Positions 19,303 to 27,593 of a DNA stretch of 64,000 bases are shown piece after piece (position 1 is the stretch's first letter; each line of letters begins with the position of its first letter). Location: the NCBI GenBank assembly GCA_013362805.1, contig JABFVL010000032.1:22126-86125 (forward strand), in the 5' to 3' direction. This DNA comes from Mycobacteriales bacterium. Its GTDB lineage: Bacteria > Actinomycetota > Actinomycetes > Mycobacteriales > QHCE01. The notes beneath the pieces were generated by a model. The model was not told where the DNA came from, searched no databases, and saw nothing but the letters and a program-made list of their open reading frames with translations. The position numbers were made by a program, and so were the translations under genes.

Positions 19303-19366
19303 ATAGTGCCCGCACTAGCGGTGGGGTGGGTGTTGAATCGCGGAAGTTTTGAGGAGTAGATCAGTC

Positions 19367-19840
19367 ATGATGCCGCGAGTCGGAATCGGCAGTGATGTGC
19401 ACGCGTTTGATGAGTCGGCGCCCTGTTGGGTGGCTGGTTTGCATTGGCCGAACTCCCCGGGCTTGGCTGGGCACTCCGATGGCGATGTGGTCGCGCACGC
19501 GGCGTGTGATGCTTTGTTTTCCGCCGCGGGCTTGGGCGACATGGGTAGCAATTTTGGCACCTCGCGGCCTGAGTGGGCCGGTGCGTCCGGTCTTGCTTTT
19601 TTGACGGAAGCCGCGCGTTTGGTGCGGGAAGCTGGTTTTGAAATAGGGAATGTCGCGGTTCAGTTGATTGGGGTCAAGCCAAAAATGGGGCCGCGTCGTG
19701 GCGAAGCACAAGAAGTTCTCAGCTCTGCCGTTGGCGCCCCGGTCACGTTGAGCGCGACTACTAGCGACGGATTGGGCTTCACTGGCCGTGCTGAAGGTTT
19801 GGCCGCCATAGCCACGGCGCTCGTTTACTCGGAAAACTAG
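19367..19840 (+). CDS. ispF: 2-C-methyl-D-erythritol 2,4-cyclodiphosphate synthase
   Basis: This MEP pathway enzyme cyclises CDP-methylerythritol phosphate. The metal ligands GSDVH are at residues 8-12 and SDGDVVAHA, with the third His, near 39-47. The GDMGSNFG loop replaces the usual GDIG..FP form, and the C-terminal [14 protein letters not shown] is intact. ATG 19367 sits 10 bases after GAGGAG; ATG 19370 is an alternative. The protein is 157 residues, normal. It pairs with ispD directly upstream. Confidence 0.95.
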   Translation: MMPRVGIGSDVHAFDESAPCWVAGLHWPNSPGLAGHSDGDVVAHAACDALFSAAGLGDMGSNFGTSRPEWAGASGLAFLTEAARLVREAGFEIGNVAVQLIGVKPKMGPRRGEAQEVLSSAVGAPVTLSATTSDGLGFTGRAEGLAAIATALVYSEN

Positions 19841-19904
19841 CGGTAGCGCTCATGTTCGTGCAGCTCAGATGGTGTAATTGTTTTCTAGCTAACGAGGGAG
19901 CGAT

Positions 19905-20288
19905 ATGAGGTCTGCCGGTGCGTTGAGCCAGGGAAGCGCGGCGAGCGAACATTTAGGTGTTTATGGCAATGCTCAGCTGGTGCCCGGCAGTGCGGCCGCG
20001 AAAAAGATGGACGAACGGCTTCGGTTCGAAACTCGAGAGGCAATTCAGTCCTCAGTGACGGCTTTCACGAAAAAATACGGCAAGCGTATTTCTTCTGGCG
20101 CGTTGCTCTTAGCGAAAGCGCTTCCACCGACGTATCGTCCGATCGCGACGACGGTTGCGGCGGGTGTCTCAGTTGCGGTGCGGCATCCCGAGGTCGTTGG
20201 GAAGGCTGCGGCTTTGGCTATCGATCAGGTGGGTCAGGGTTTCGACAAATTTCAAAATTGGCGAGCGTCCAGAGGGGCGAAAAGATAA
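19905..20288 (+). CDS. Hypothetical protein, 127 aa
   Basis: I do not recognise this gene. A good ribosome site (GAGGGAG, 6 bases before ATG) supports it. The protein is basic and mostly helical: a polar N-terminus, an amphipathic segment with TFKKYGKRI-like lysines, a moderately hydrophobic stretch around residues 80-105 and a basic C-terminus (ASRGAKR). It may be membrane-associated. It lies after ispF in the same direction with a 64-base gap. Nothing in the context fixes a function. Confidence 0.6.
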   Translation: MRSAGALSQGSAASEHLGVYGNAQLVPGSAAAKKMDERLRFETREAIQSSVTAFTKKYGKRISSGALLLAKALPPTYRPIATTVAAGVSVAVRHPEVVGKAAALAIDQVGQGFDKFQNWRASRGAKR

Positions 20289-20446
20289 CCCGGCCGCGAT
20301 TACGATGCGGCTCTGGCTAAAAATTCTCCAAGGCGTGATCGGTTCTAGGTGCAGTAGTTTCGCGCTTTGGCGTGATCACCGCCATCGCTCACCCGATTGG
20401 GTGGCCGACGGCCAGTGAGTCATTACTCAATGTGACAATTTTTGGC

Positions 20447-21721
20447 ATGGGTTTCTCGGAATCGCGATTAGGCTTGCCGCGTTTAGGTCAGCATCTGCTC
20501 TACGCCACGGTGGTAAACGCGCTGGGAGCGGGGTTTACCGCCCCCTTTCTTTTGATTTATTTGCATTCCATTCACGGCTTCTCATTAAAAGGCGCGGGCG
20601 CGGTTCTAGCATTGGGCGGAGCGGCAGCCATGTTGCTCGGGCCCATAGCCGGAAGTGCGATCGACCGATTTGGCGCCAAGGCGGTGTACTTGGTCGTCAT
20701 GCCCCTGCGTGCCGCTGCCGCGGGTTTGCTCATAGTCATGGATCGGCCCTGGCACGCTTTCATCGCCATCGCGTTAGACGCCAGTGCTAACACCGCCGCT
20801 TGGTCCTCAATGAGCGCCATGTTGACCGGCGTCACCACGCCTGAGCAGCGACAACGAGTGTTCAGCTTCCAATTCATGATTCTTAACGCCGGAATTGGTC
20901 TCGGTGGAGTCGCCAGCGGATTCATCGCCGATCTGAAGCACCCTGATACCTTCGCCATCTTGTTTGGCATCGATGGAATTAGTTTTTTGTGCGCAGTCGC
21001 CATCGTCGCGACACTGCCAGTCGGAAAACGGATCATCGCGACGGCGAAGGAAGAGCTCGCCGGGGATACCTGGTTAACGGTGCTGAAAGACCGCACCATG
21101 TGGTGGATTGTGCTCGCTGTTTTCGTAGTCGCGGGAATGGGCTATGCCCAACTCGACTCCGGGGCCGTGGCATTCTCTACCCAGGTCAGTGACGTTTCCA
21201 TTCGGGTGCTTGGCTTCGCTTTCGCGGCCAACACTAGCGTGATTGTGTTGGGCCAGCTCGTCGCTTTACGAGCTATGCGGGGCCGACCTCGCACCTTGGG
21301 TATCGCTTTGTTCGGCATTTTCGCGATGGCTGCATTCACGTTGCTTGGCTTGAGCAGTGTGGTCGGACCTACTTTCGCGTCGGTCCTGGTTATCTCGTGC
21401 GCTGGGGTGTTCGCCCTGGGTGAGACCCTCTGGTCGCCCACGATCAACTCGCTGATCAGCGAGATCGCACCAGCGAATTTGCGTGGTCGGTATCTGTCAT
21501 TTAACTCGGTGATGTGGAGCGGCGCGATGATGATCGGTCCACTGATCGCCGGCGTGATGCTGGACCCAGGGTGGAACTGGCCGTACATCGGCGTCATTGT
21601 CGTGGGCGCCGCGCTCTTGATTCCGATCGCGCACCACATTAAGCGCCGACTCACCCCGCAACAAAATGGCTTGTCGCCCGTTGTAACCCCAACTGAGGAA
21701 ACGGTGACGCTACGCGCTTAA
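20447..21721 (+). CDS. Major facilitator superfamily transporter
   Basis: This is a 12-helix membrane transporter of about 424 residues. The first helix LLYATVVNALGAGFTAPFLLIYL starts about 18 residues after ATG 20447. The loop after helix 2 has IDRFGAKAVYL, the MFS motif A equivalent (G-x-x-x-D-R-x-G). A central cytosolic loop separates the two halves. The frame is open upstream to a GTG at 20372, which is possible but gives an atypical leader. The substrate cannot be told from sequence; the family includes drug and sugar exporters. No regulator is adjacent. Confidence 0.88.
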   Translation: MGFSESRLGLPRLGQHLLYATVVNALGAGFTAPFLLIYLHSIHGFSLKGAGAVLALGGAAAMLLGPIAGSAIDRFGAKAVYLVVMPLRAAAAGLLIVMDRPWHAFIAIALDASANTAAWSSMSAMLTGVTTPEQRQRVFSFQFMILNAGIGLGGVASGFIADLKHPDTFAILFGIDGISFLCAVAIVATLPVGKRIIATAKEELAGDTWLTVLKDRTMWWIVLAVFVVAGMGYAQLDSGAVAFSTQVSDVSIRVLGFAFAANTSVIVLGQLVALRAMRGRPRTLGIALFGIFAMAAFTLLGLSSVVGPTFASVLVISCAGVFALGETLWSPTINSLISEIAPANLRGRYLSFNSVMWSGAMMIGPLIAGVMLDPGWNWPYIGVIVVGAALLIPIAHHIKRRLTPQQNGLSPVVTPTEETVTLRA

Positions 21722-21763
21722 GTCAGTGTTCGTTGAGGTTACGGCCGGGCGCACTGACCCGCG

Positions 21764-22852
21764 CTAAAGCAGTTTCTCGGCTACTTTCAAGAAGGCGTCG
21801 TTTTCGTGGGGGGTGCCGATGGTGACGCGTACGCCTTCGCCGTCAAAGGCTCGAACGATGATTCCTTGCCTTTCACAGTTGTGCCCGAACTCGGTAGTTC
21901 GATCGCCAAGCGGCAGCCACACGAAGTTCGCCTGGCTCGCTGGCACCGGGAGATATGCGGTCAGTGTTTCATGCACTCGTTCGCGTTCGGAGGTGATGAT
22001 GTTGACGCGTCGCCGCATCTCTTCCTCGGCATCCAACGCCGCCACCGCCGCGGCCTGCGCGGGCAAAGTGGAAGAAAACGGAGTCAGCACTTTCCCAGCC
22101 GCTTCAATAAGCTGCGAAGAAGCCATGGCATAGCCAATCCTGGCTCCCGCTAGGCCCCACGCTTTCGAAAAAGTGCGCACCACGGCAACGTTGGGTCGGT
22201 CGATGTAGTCCAAGCCGTCGACTGTATCCGGGTCAGTGCTGAACTCTCGGTATGCCTCGTCGAGCACAATCAGCACGTTGTCGGGCACTTCGCTCAACAG
22301 GTGTTCCAGCTCATCACGGGTGATGCTGGTGCCCGTCGGGTTGTTCGGCGTGCACACAAAGATGAGACGAGTGCGAGGCGTGACCGCCGCCAACATCCCA
22401 TTCACGTCCAGGCGATTGTCTGAAGTCAACGGAACCCGAATGGGGTCGGCGCCGGTGCGCGTCGTGATGATTGGGTAGGCCTCAAAGGAACGCCACCCAA
22501 AAATGATCTCGTCGCCATGTGTCGCGGTCGCCAACGCGAGGATTTCGCAGAGCGCCACGGAGCCACATCCAGTAAGAACGTGGTCTTGGGTGAGGCCGTG
22601 ACGGGCCGCGATTTTCGCGCGCAGTGCCACCGCGAACATATCGGGATAGCGATGAAGCCGGGTGACCGCTTCGACTACCGCTTCAGTGACCCCGGGCAGC
22701 GGCCCGAACGGCATTTCGTTGCTGGCGAGCTTGATGGCATGAGGCACGCCTAGTTCTTTAGACACGTTTTCTGGCGTGCGGCCGGGTTTGTACGCGGGGA
22801 CTCCAGCGAGATCTGGTCGGGTTACCCCGCGGTTTTGCTCGGGTGAGGTCAC
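21764..22852 (-). CDS. pat: Aromatic / histidinol-phosphate aminotransferase
   Basis: This is a PLP-dependent class I/II aminotransferase of 362 residues. The LASNEMPFGPLP N-terminal segment and GCGSVALCEILALAT closely resemble mycobacterial Pat/HisC2. NPTG, DEAYREF and the PLP lysine in TFSKAWGLAGARIGY are present. Pat-type enzymes transaminate phenylpyruvate, while HisC acts on imidazole-acetol phosphate; sequence alone does not separate them, though GWRSFEAYP favours Pat. GTG 22852 overlaps the stop of the upstream RDD gene by 4 bases, so the two are translationally coupled. Confidence 0.88.
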   Translation of the reverse strand: MTSPEQNRGVTRPDLAGVPAYKPGRTPENVSKELGVPHAIKLASNEMPFGPLPGVTEAVVEAVTRLHRYPDMFAVALRAKIAARHGLTQDHVLTGCGSVALCEILALATATHGDEIIFGWRSFEAYPIITTRTGADPIRVPLTSDNRLDVNGMLAAVTPRTRLIFVCTPNNPTGTSITRDELEHLLSEVPDNVLIVLDEAYREFSTDPDTVDGLDYIDRPNVAVVRTFSKAWGLAGARIGYAMASSQLIEAAGKVLTPFSSTLPAQAAAVAALDAEEEMRRRVNIITSERERVHETLTAYLPVPASQANFVWLPLGDRTTEFGHNCERQGIIVRAFDGEGVRVTIGTPHENDAFLKVAEKLL

Positions 22853-23688
22853 GGAGTCGCTCCTTGCATTTCCATGTCGGTGCGCACCACAACAGTGCTC
22901 GCGAATTTGTCGTGCCCACACTGGCGCGCGGGTCTGTCCCACATGCACCACGCCGCGTCTAGAGCTTGCAGGGGAAGTGAGCACAACAGTGGGAACAGCA
23001 TGGGCAGTGCGAACAAGCCCCATCGGCGAAACGACTGACCAAAGCGAGGATTCGTTCCCGTTGTCAGACTGACAACTTTCACACCCACAAGTCGCTTGCC
23101 CATGGTTTGCCCGGAATTCATCATCGCCGGCACTTCGTAGGCAAGCCAAAGCAGCAGCCAAATGACGGTGATTAGGAGAGCGAGGCGTTGGGCTCGATCG
23201 GTGAGGTCCACCGTGCCCATGGTGCCGTTGACTTGGTAATCCCGGGTGGCGTCACGCAGTGAGGGGTAAATCTCTTTAAGGAACTGCCATACAAACCAGC
23301 CGTTAACCACAATGTTGAGTAGCAGCACCGCCGTGAAATCAATAATTCGTGCGCCCAGCCGGAAACCTCGTGGGGCCAAGACCGCGATGTATGTGGCGGA
23401 GACAGCGTCGCCTTGTGGGGTTTTGTTCGGACTTTGTGGCCCTCGCATGGTGGCGTATGGACTGGGTGCGTGTTTCTGCGTCTCTTGCGTCGTTTGCTCG
23501 TCAGGTGAAGCAAGTGATGCCACGGCTTCTTGCACTGGCTCAGGTTCTTTAACCTCAGGTGGCCCATCCGGTGGCGTCGCCTCGGCGGGCAGGGGCTCGC
23601 CAATCCAGCCTTCACCATCCCAGTAGCGCTGGGTCTGCGGTGCGGCTGGATCTGGATACCATCCTGGGGATATGGCCATGCCCGTCAT
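22849..23688 (-). CDS. DUF2510 and RDD domain membrane protein
   Basis: This 279-residue protein has an N-terminal DUF2510 motif (PGWYPDPAAP..RYWDGEGW, residues about 8-30) and a Pro/Glu/Thr-rich linker. A C-terminal RDD domain follows, with RGFRLGARIIDF opening its first helix, a second helix near LLLWLAYEVPAMM and the GQTMGKRLVGVKVV loop. RDD proteins are integral membrane proteins, sometimes proposed as small transporters; function is open. The stop overlaps the pat start. Either ATG 23688 or ATG 23679 could be the start. Confidence 0.88.
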   Translation of the reverse strand: MTGMAISPGWYPDPAAPQTQRYWDGEGWIGEPLPAEATPPDGPPEVKEPEPVQEAVASLASPDEQTTQETQKHAPSPYATMRGPQSPNKTPQGDAVSATYIAVLAPRGFRLGARIIDFTAVLLLNIVVNGWFVWQFLKEIYPSLRDATRDYQVNGTMGTVDLTDRAQRLALLITVIWLLLWLAYEVPAMMNSGQTMGKRLVGVKVVSLTTGTNPRFGQSFRRWGLFALPMLFPLLCSLPLQALDAAWCMWDRPARQCGHDKFASTVVVRTDMEMQGATP

Positions 23689-23742
23689 CGTTTCACCTTG
23701 GACGGGTATTAGACACGCTGGGGCGCGGGGTAAGGCCGGACC

Positions 23743-23764
23743 ATTCCCTCAATTGTGAGGGAAT
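23743..23764. promoter_or_regulatory. Perfect inverted repeat upstream of the RDD gene
   Basis: ATTCCCTCA and TGAGGGAAT form a 9-bp perfect stem around ATTG. It lies 55 bases upstream of the RDD gene start and 27 bases past the stop of the low-confidence gene at 23791-24258. It could be an operator for the RDD-pat operon or a terminator for that gene; there is no T run. Confidence 0.55.
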
Positions 23765-23790
23765 GTCAGCCGTTGGCATGGTTGTGCGGT

Positions 23791-24258
23791 TTACGCGGGT
23801 GGCCTGGGGGTGCGTGGCCCCTGAGATGCTGCCGGCGTCTGTTGTGGCGGCAATTCTTGTGGGTCGATCCCGGCGGTGTGTGCACGTCCCGTACTTAGTG
23901 CCGTGCGCACTTTCACGCCGAGATCTCGAAGCGCCACGGCGGCGCGAGTGAAGTTGCCGGGGCCTGGGCGGCGTTCGCCTCGTCGAGCGAATCTTGCTCG
24001 CCTGATCAGCCTGGCGTCAGGATCGTCATCTCTGCGCAACTGTGCGGCACGGGCCGTTGCCGGCAGGTGAGGGGGCGTCCCGTCGTGGAAAAGCCGTTGC
24101 GTGTCTAGAACGTGGGGGTACGTCAAAATCACTCCTAATAGCGCGGTCCGTTCGCCGACAGTGAAACACCGTGCCAGTTGAACAGTGTTCGCGCAACCGA
24201 CTCGGTCAAGCTCGCGCGTTGTAATCGCCTCGAACGCGACTGGCGGGTAGCCGGGCAT
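23791..24258 (-). CDS. Possible hypothetical protein, about 155 aa
   Basis: This is an open frame on the minus strand that fills an otherwise gene-free stretch of about 590 bases. The N-terminal half (to about residue 65) looks protein-like, with segments such as VQLARCFTVGERTALLGVIL. The C-terminal half is Arg/Pro-rich and low-complexity, as random reverse-strand frames often are. No motif or family is recognised and no strong ribosome site was found. It may be a real divergent neighbour of cysS or chance. Confidence is low. Confidence 0.35.
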   Translation of the reverse strand: MPGYPPVAFEAITTRELDRVGCANTVQLARCFTVGERTALLGVILTYPHVLDTQRLFHDGTPPHLPATARAAQLRRDDDPDARLIRRARFARRGERRPGPGNFTRAAVALRDLGVKVRTALSTGRAHTAGIDPQELPPQQTPAASQGPRTPRPPA

Positions 24259-24292
24259 CAATGCGCTGGCCTGCGCTATAGACTCCTGGGGT

Positions 24293-25681
24293 ATGACGTT
24301 TCGGCTCTATGACACCGCCACGCGGAGCATCCGCGACTTCACCCCGAAAGTTGCCGGGCAGGCGGGCATCTACTTGTGTGGGGCGACGGTTCAGAGCGAA
24401 CCGCACCTGGGTCACATGCGCTCAGGGGTTAGCTACGACATCCTGCGCCGGTGGCTGAGCCACCTCGGGAACGAGGTCACCTTCATTCGCAATGTCACCG
24501 ACATTGACGACAAAATTTTGCAGAAAGCTCCCGAACAGGGTCGGCAATGGTGGGCGCTTTCTTATGAAAACGAGCGGGCATTCGACCAGGGCTATCTCAC
24601 CCTCGGATGCCTAGCCCCCACCTATGAGCCTCGGGCCACCGGTCACGTGCCGGAAATGATCGAGCTCATGCACACACTCATCGCCACCGGCCACGCTTAC
24701 CCAACGGGTGGAGATGTGTTTTTCGATGTGCATTCTTTCCCCGAATATGGCGCCCTTTCGAATCAAAAACTCGAAAACATGCGCGCCGCCGAAGACGCCG
24801 AAATAAGTCTCAAACGCGACCCTCGTGATTTCGCGTTGTGGAAAGGGGTCAAACCACACGAGCCCGCCTCGGCGTCTTGGGCCACCCCATGGGGCCCCGG
24901 TCGCCCGGGCTGGCACCTGGAATGCTCGGCGATGGCCGGAAAATACTTGGGAGATGAGTTCGACATTCACGGCGGCGGCCCGGATTTGATTTTCCCGCAC
25001 CATGAAAACGAGATAGCGCAGTCCAAAGCCGCCGGCCGACCGTTCGCGCGGTATTGGGTGCACCACGCCCTGGTCAGCCTGGGCGGGGAAAAAATGTCCA
25101 AATCGGTGGGCAACACCATCACCTTGCCGGTCATATTCAGCAAGCACCGCCCCATAGAGGTGCGCTATTACCTCGCATCACCGCACTACCGGTCCATCAT
25201 CGAATACAGCGAGGAAGCCCTCGCGGAAGCCGCACAAGGTTTCGGGCGTATCGAAAACTTTATCCGCCGGGCTACCGAGCGGGTGGAAAGCCAAGCCACA
25301 GTTCTACCCGACGAGTTCACCGCCGCCATGAATGACGATTTGGCGACCCCGCGCGCATTTGGGGTCATTCACGACCTGGTGCGCCACGGCAATCAAGCGC
25401 TCGCCGATAACGATGACGCCGCGACCCTCGAAGCGCTCGGCCAAATGCGCGCCATGCTGGGAGTTCTTGGGCTCGACCCCCTCGATGAAAAGTGGGGCTC
25501 AGCACCAAACGACGAGCTTAAAGGCGTCGTAGATGCGCTGGTAGGAGTGGTGATGGAGCAGCGGCAAAACGCCAGGGCGCGCAAAGATTATGCCGCCGCT
25601 GACGCGATTAGGGACCAGCTCAAGTCGGCTGGTTTGGCGATTGAGGACACCCCGCAGGGGCCCCGTTGGAACGTTTCTTAG
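24293..25681 (+). CDS. cysS: Cysteinyl-tRNA synthetase
   Basis: The enzyme charges tRNA-Cys (class I synthetase). The first zinc cysteine is in YLCGATVQSEPHLGHMRS, the HIGH-like region. The GWHLECSAMA zinc site, HGGGPDLIFPHHENE and KMSKS (GEKMSKSVGN) are all present. The C-terminal helical DALR-like region ends with RKDYAAADAIRDQLKSAG, typical for CysS and not for the shorter mycothiol ligase MshC. It is 462 residues. It is followed after 99 bases by rlmB, a conserved pair in actinobacteria. Confidence 0.97.
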   Translation: MTFRLYDTATRSIRDFTPKVAGQAGIYLCGATVQSEPHLGHMRSGVSYDILRRWLSHLGNEVTFIRNVTDIDDKILQKAPEQGRQWWALSYENERAFDQGYLTLGCLAPTYEPRATGHVPEMIELMHTLIATGHAYPTGGDVFFDVHSFPEYGALSNQKLENMRAAEDAEISLKRDPRDFALWKGVKPHEPASASWATPWGPGRPGWHLECSAMAGKYLGDEFDIHGGGPDLIFPHHENEIAQSKAAGRPFARYWVHHALVSLGGEKMSKSVGNTITLPVIFSKHRPIEVRYYLASPHYRSIIEYSEEALAEAAQGFGRIENFIRRATERVESQATVLPDEFTAAMNDDLATPRAFGVIHDLVRHGNQALADNDDAATLEALGQMRAMLGVLGLDPLDEKWGSAPNDELKGVVDALVGVVMEQRQNARARKDYAAADAIRDQLKSAGLAIEDTPQGPRWNVS

Positions 25682-25780
25682 CCGATCAATCCCTGCCAAT
25701 TGCGGACATTCGAATTGGGTTCATTCTGCCCATCGAATGTCGGCGCCAGCCCGCGTAGCTCGTCTGGCAAGCTGGTAGCT

Positions 25781-26758
25781 ATGCCAGGCAACTCAGAGCG
25801 GCGTAATCGTCGCAATCCGGGATCGAAAAAAGGCGCTGTCGTGGGCTCGGGCGGGCAACGGCGTCGCGGCCTGGAAGGTAAGGGGCCAACACCGGCGGCT
25901 AAGGATCGACAAAAGCATCCAGCCGCCAAACGAGCGGCTGCCGAAGCTAAACGCGGTGCGGCGCAGAGCGCTCGCCCGAAAGTCGCCCCAGGTCGCAAGT
26001 CCATGGGTGATAAAGACGGGCCCGAACTACTGGTTGGCCGCAACCCAGTGGTGGAGGCGCTGCGTGCCGAGATTCCGGCGATCGCGCTATACGTTGCCCT
26101 GGGTATTGATTTGGATGAACGCATCAATGAGGCGGTGCGCTCGGCGGCAAACCGGGGTTTGACGATTATCGATGTCACTCGCACCGAACTGGATCGGATG
26201 ACTGGTGGAATCTTGCACCAGGGCATCGCTCTCAAGGTTCCGCCGTACGAATACTCCGAATTGCCAGAGGTGCTCGACAGCATTCGTGGGGCGGGTTTGC
26301 TCGTCGCCCTCGATGGAGTCACTGATCCGCGCAACTTGGGCGCGGTAGTGCGTTCCGCATCCGCCTTTGGCGCCCACGGCGTGATAGTTCCACAGCGTCG
26401 CGCCGCTGGCATGACCGCCACCGCCTGGCGTACTTCGGCTGGCGCGGCGGCCAGACTGCCGGTCACGAAAGTAACGAACCTTGTCCGGGCATTGAAAACC
26501 TGCCAGGACCACGGCTACGTAGTGGTGGGTTTGGACGCTGACGGGGCCACGTCGCTGGACGATTTGCAAATGGTGACAGAGCCCACGGTGATTGTTGTCG
26601 GCTCTGAGGGGCGCGGCTTGTCGCGGCTTGTCGCGGCCACGTGCGATCAGCTGGCCTCAATTCCAATGGCAGAGAACAGCGAATCACTGAATGCCTCTGT
26701 CGCCGCGGCGGTCACTTTGGCTGAGGTTGCTCGTCGGCGACGTGCCGCGGGTGCTTAG
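25781..26758 (+). CDS. rlmB: 23S rRNA guanosine-2251 2'-O-methyltransferase
   Basis: This is a SPOUT-family RNA methyltransferase using S-adenosylmethionine. A basic N-terminal tail ([18 protein letters not shown]) typical of actinobacterial RlmB runs to about residue 80. The substrate-binding domain follows ([11 protein letters not shown]), then the knot with [21 protein letters not shown] and [20 protein letters not shown] 25781 is chosen because the family starts there; the frame is open further up. The protein is 325 residues. Its place after cysS is standard. Confidence 0.94.
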   Translation: MPGNSERRNRRNPGSKKGAVVGSGGQRRRGLEGKGPTPAAKDRQKHPAAKRAAAEAKRGAAQSARPKVAPGRKSMGDKDGPELLVGRNPVVEALRAEIPAIALYVALGIDLDERINEAVRSAANRGLTIIDVTRTELDRMTGGILHQGIALKVPPYEYSELPEVLDSIRGAGLLVALDGVTDPRNLGAVVRSASAFGAHGVIVPQRRAAGMTATAWRTSAGAAARLPVTKVTNLVRALKTCQDHGYVVVGLDADGATSLDDLQMVTEPTVIVVGSEGRGLSRLVAATCDQLASIPMAENSESLNASVAAAVTLAEVARRRRAAGA

Positions 26759-26802
26759 CGCGTCGGTTTGCTCCAGCCCGCCGAGCCTTCTAGCGTGGGG
26801 CC

Positions 26803-27153
26803 ATGGCGAGTTCCTTGTGGTCCATTGTGATCGATTCACACGACCCGCACCGCCTTGGTGTGTGGTGGGCGCGTGTACTCAATTACGAGATTGTTGAAGA
26901 TAACGAAGAGGGATTGACACTCAGGCACCCAAAGGGTGAAGGTCCAGCACTTGATTTTTTGCCGGTGCCCGACGAGAAGGTAGTGAAGAACCGGCTTCAT
27001 CTGGATCTCAACCCTGATGATCGAAATGCTGAGGTGCAGCGACTGATCCAGCTTGGCGCGAGTCGGGTCGACATTGGCCAGGGTGACGACGTGAGCTGGG
27101 TGGTGCTTGCCGATCCAGAGGGCAACGAATTCTGTGTTCTCCAAGCTCGTTGA
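26803..27153 (+). CDS. VOC (glyoxalase-like) protein
   Basis: This 116-residue protein matches the single-domain Glyoxalase_6 branch of the vicinal oxygen chelate superfamily. The first beta-alpha-beta unit includes DPHRLGVWWARVLNYEI. The LHLDLNPDD segment and the terminal WVVLADPEGNEFCVL strand are characteristic. Substrate is unknown; members range from dioxygenases to resistance proteins and binding proteins. It follows rlmB by 44 bases. Confidence 0.85.
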   Translation: MASSLWSIVIDSHDPHRLGVWWARVLNYEIVEDNEEGLTLRHPKGEGPALDFLPVPDEKVVKNRLHLDLNPDDRNAEVQRLIQLGASRVDIGQGDDVSWVVLADPEGNEFCVLQAR

Positions 27154-27486
27154 TGAGCTGAGCTTAGGGGCCCGTTGAGGCTAGGCCCCGAAGCGTTCGC
27201 CCTACGGTCGGGGCTTAAGCGGTGGATGTCCTAGCCTGGGTCCAGGGGCTGGGGTTCGGGGGCGTGTGTCGCCGGGCTGCGGTCCGATGTGTGCCGGGCG
27301 ACCGCCGACGTTCGGCATGTTGTTCTCTGGCTGTTCAACGCGTTCATCTGGCGCCAGTGGCTTTCCTGGTTCGGGCATCGCGACGTTTCCTTTTCCTCGT
27401 TGGATGAGCTAAACGCCCCACAGGCTATCTAAACGCCTTTCGCTTTCAGAAAACTGTATTAATCGAGGTTTTGGGCGGATCGCCAC

Positions 27487-27517
27487 CATCTCAAAAGGAC
27501 TATCTGCATTTGAGATG
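27487..27517. promoter_or_regulatory. Inverted repeat CATCTCAAA-N13-TTTGAGATG
   Basis: CATCTCAAA (27487-27495) and TTTGAGATG (27509-27517) are perfect complements with a 13-base spacer. The repeat lies 77 bases upstream of ATG 27594. It could be a second operator or a hairpin in the leader; no T run follows. Confidence 0.55.
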
Positions 27518-27564
27518 AAATAGTGCCTGCCCGTCGCGCATTATCGCTATCCAGGCTCTTGTGT

Positions 27565-27580
27565 TCGAACATATGTTCGA
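27565..27580. promoter_or_regulatory. LexA (SOS) box
   Basis: TCGAACATATGTTCGA is a 16-bp perfect palindrome. It matches exactly the Gram-positive/mycobacterial LexA site TCGAAC-N4-GTTCGA. It ends 13 bases before the likely start ATG 27594 of the LacI-family gene, where LexA would block the promoter. I found no second such site elsewhere in the window by eye. Confidence 0.75.
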
Positions 27581-27593
27581 TTATGTTATTCCC

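Larger units (their letters stand above)
27154..27593 (+). other. Gene-free regulatory region before the LacI-type gene
   Basis: This 440-base region has no convincing gene. It holds GGGGCC/GGCCCC at 27172-27190 (a possible VOC-gene terminator) and a direct repeat CTAAACGCC at 27409-27417 and 27429-27437. It also holds a 9-bp inverted repeat at 27487-27517 and a perfect LexA-type box at 27565-27580. The last 200 bases are AT-richer than the surroundings, as a promoter region would be. Confidence 0.5.

Noticed and set aside
24293..25681. Mycothiol ligase MshC as alternative for cysS
   Set aside because: The C-terminal DALR-like region and the length of 462 residues fit CysS; MshC is shorter and lacks that tail.
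27222..27407. 61-codon frame in the region before the LacI gene
   Set aside because: No ribosome site, no homology-like pattern, and a Cys/Arg/Val-rich translation typical of chance frames.
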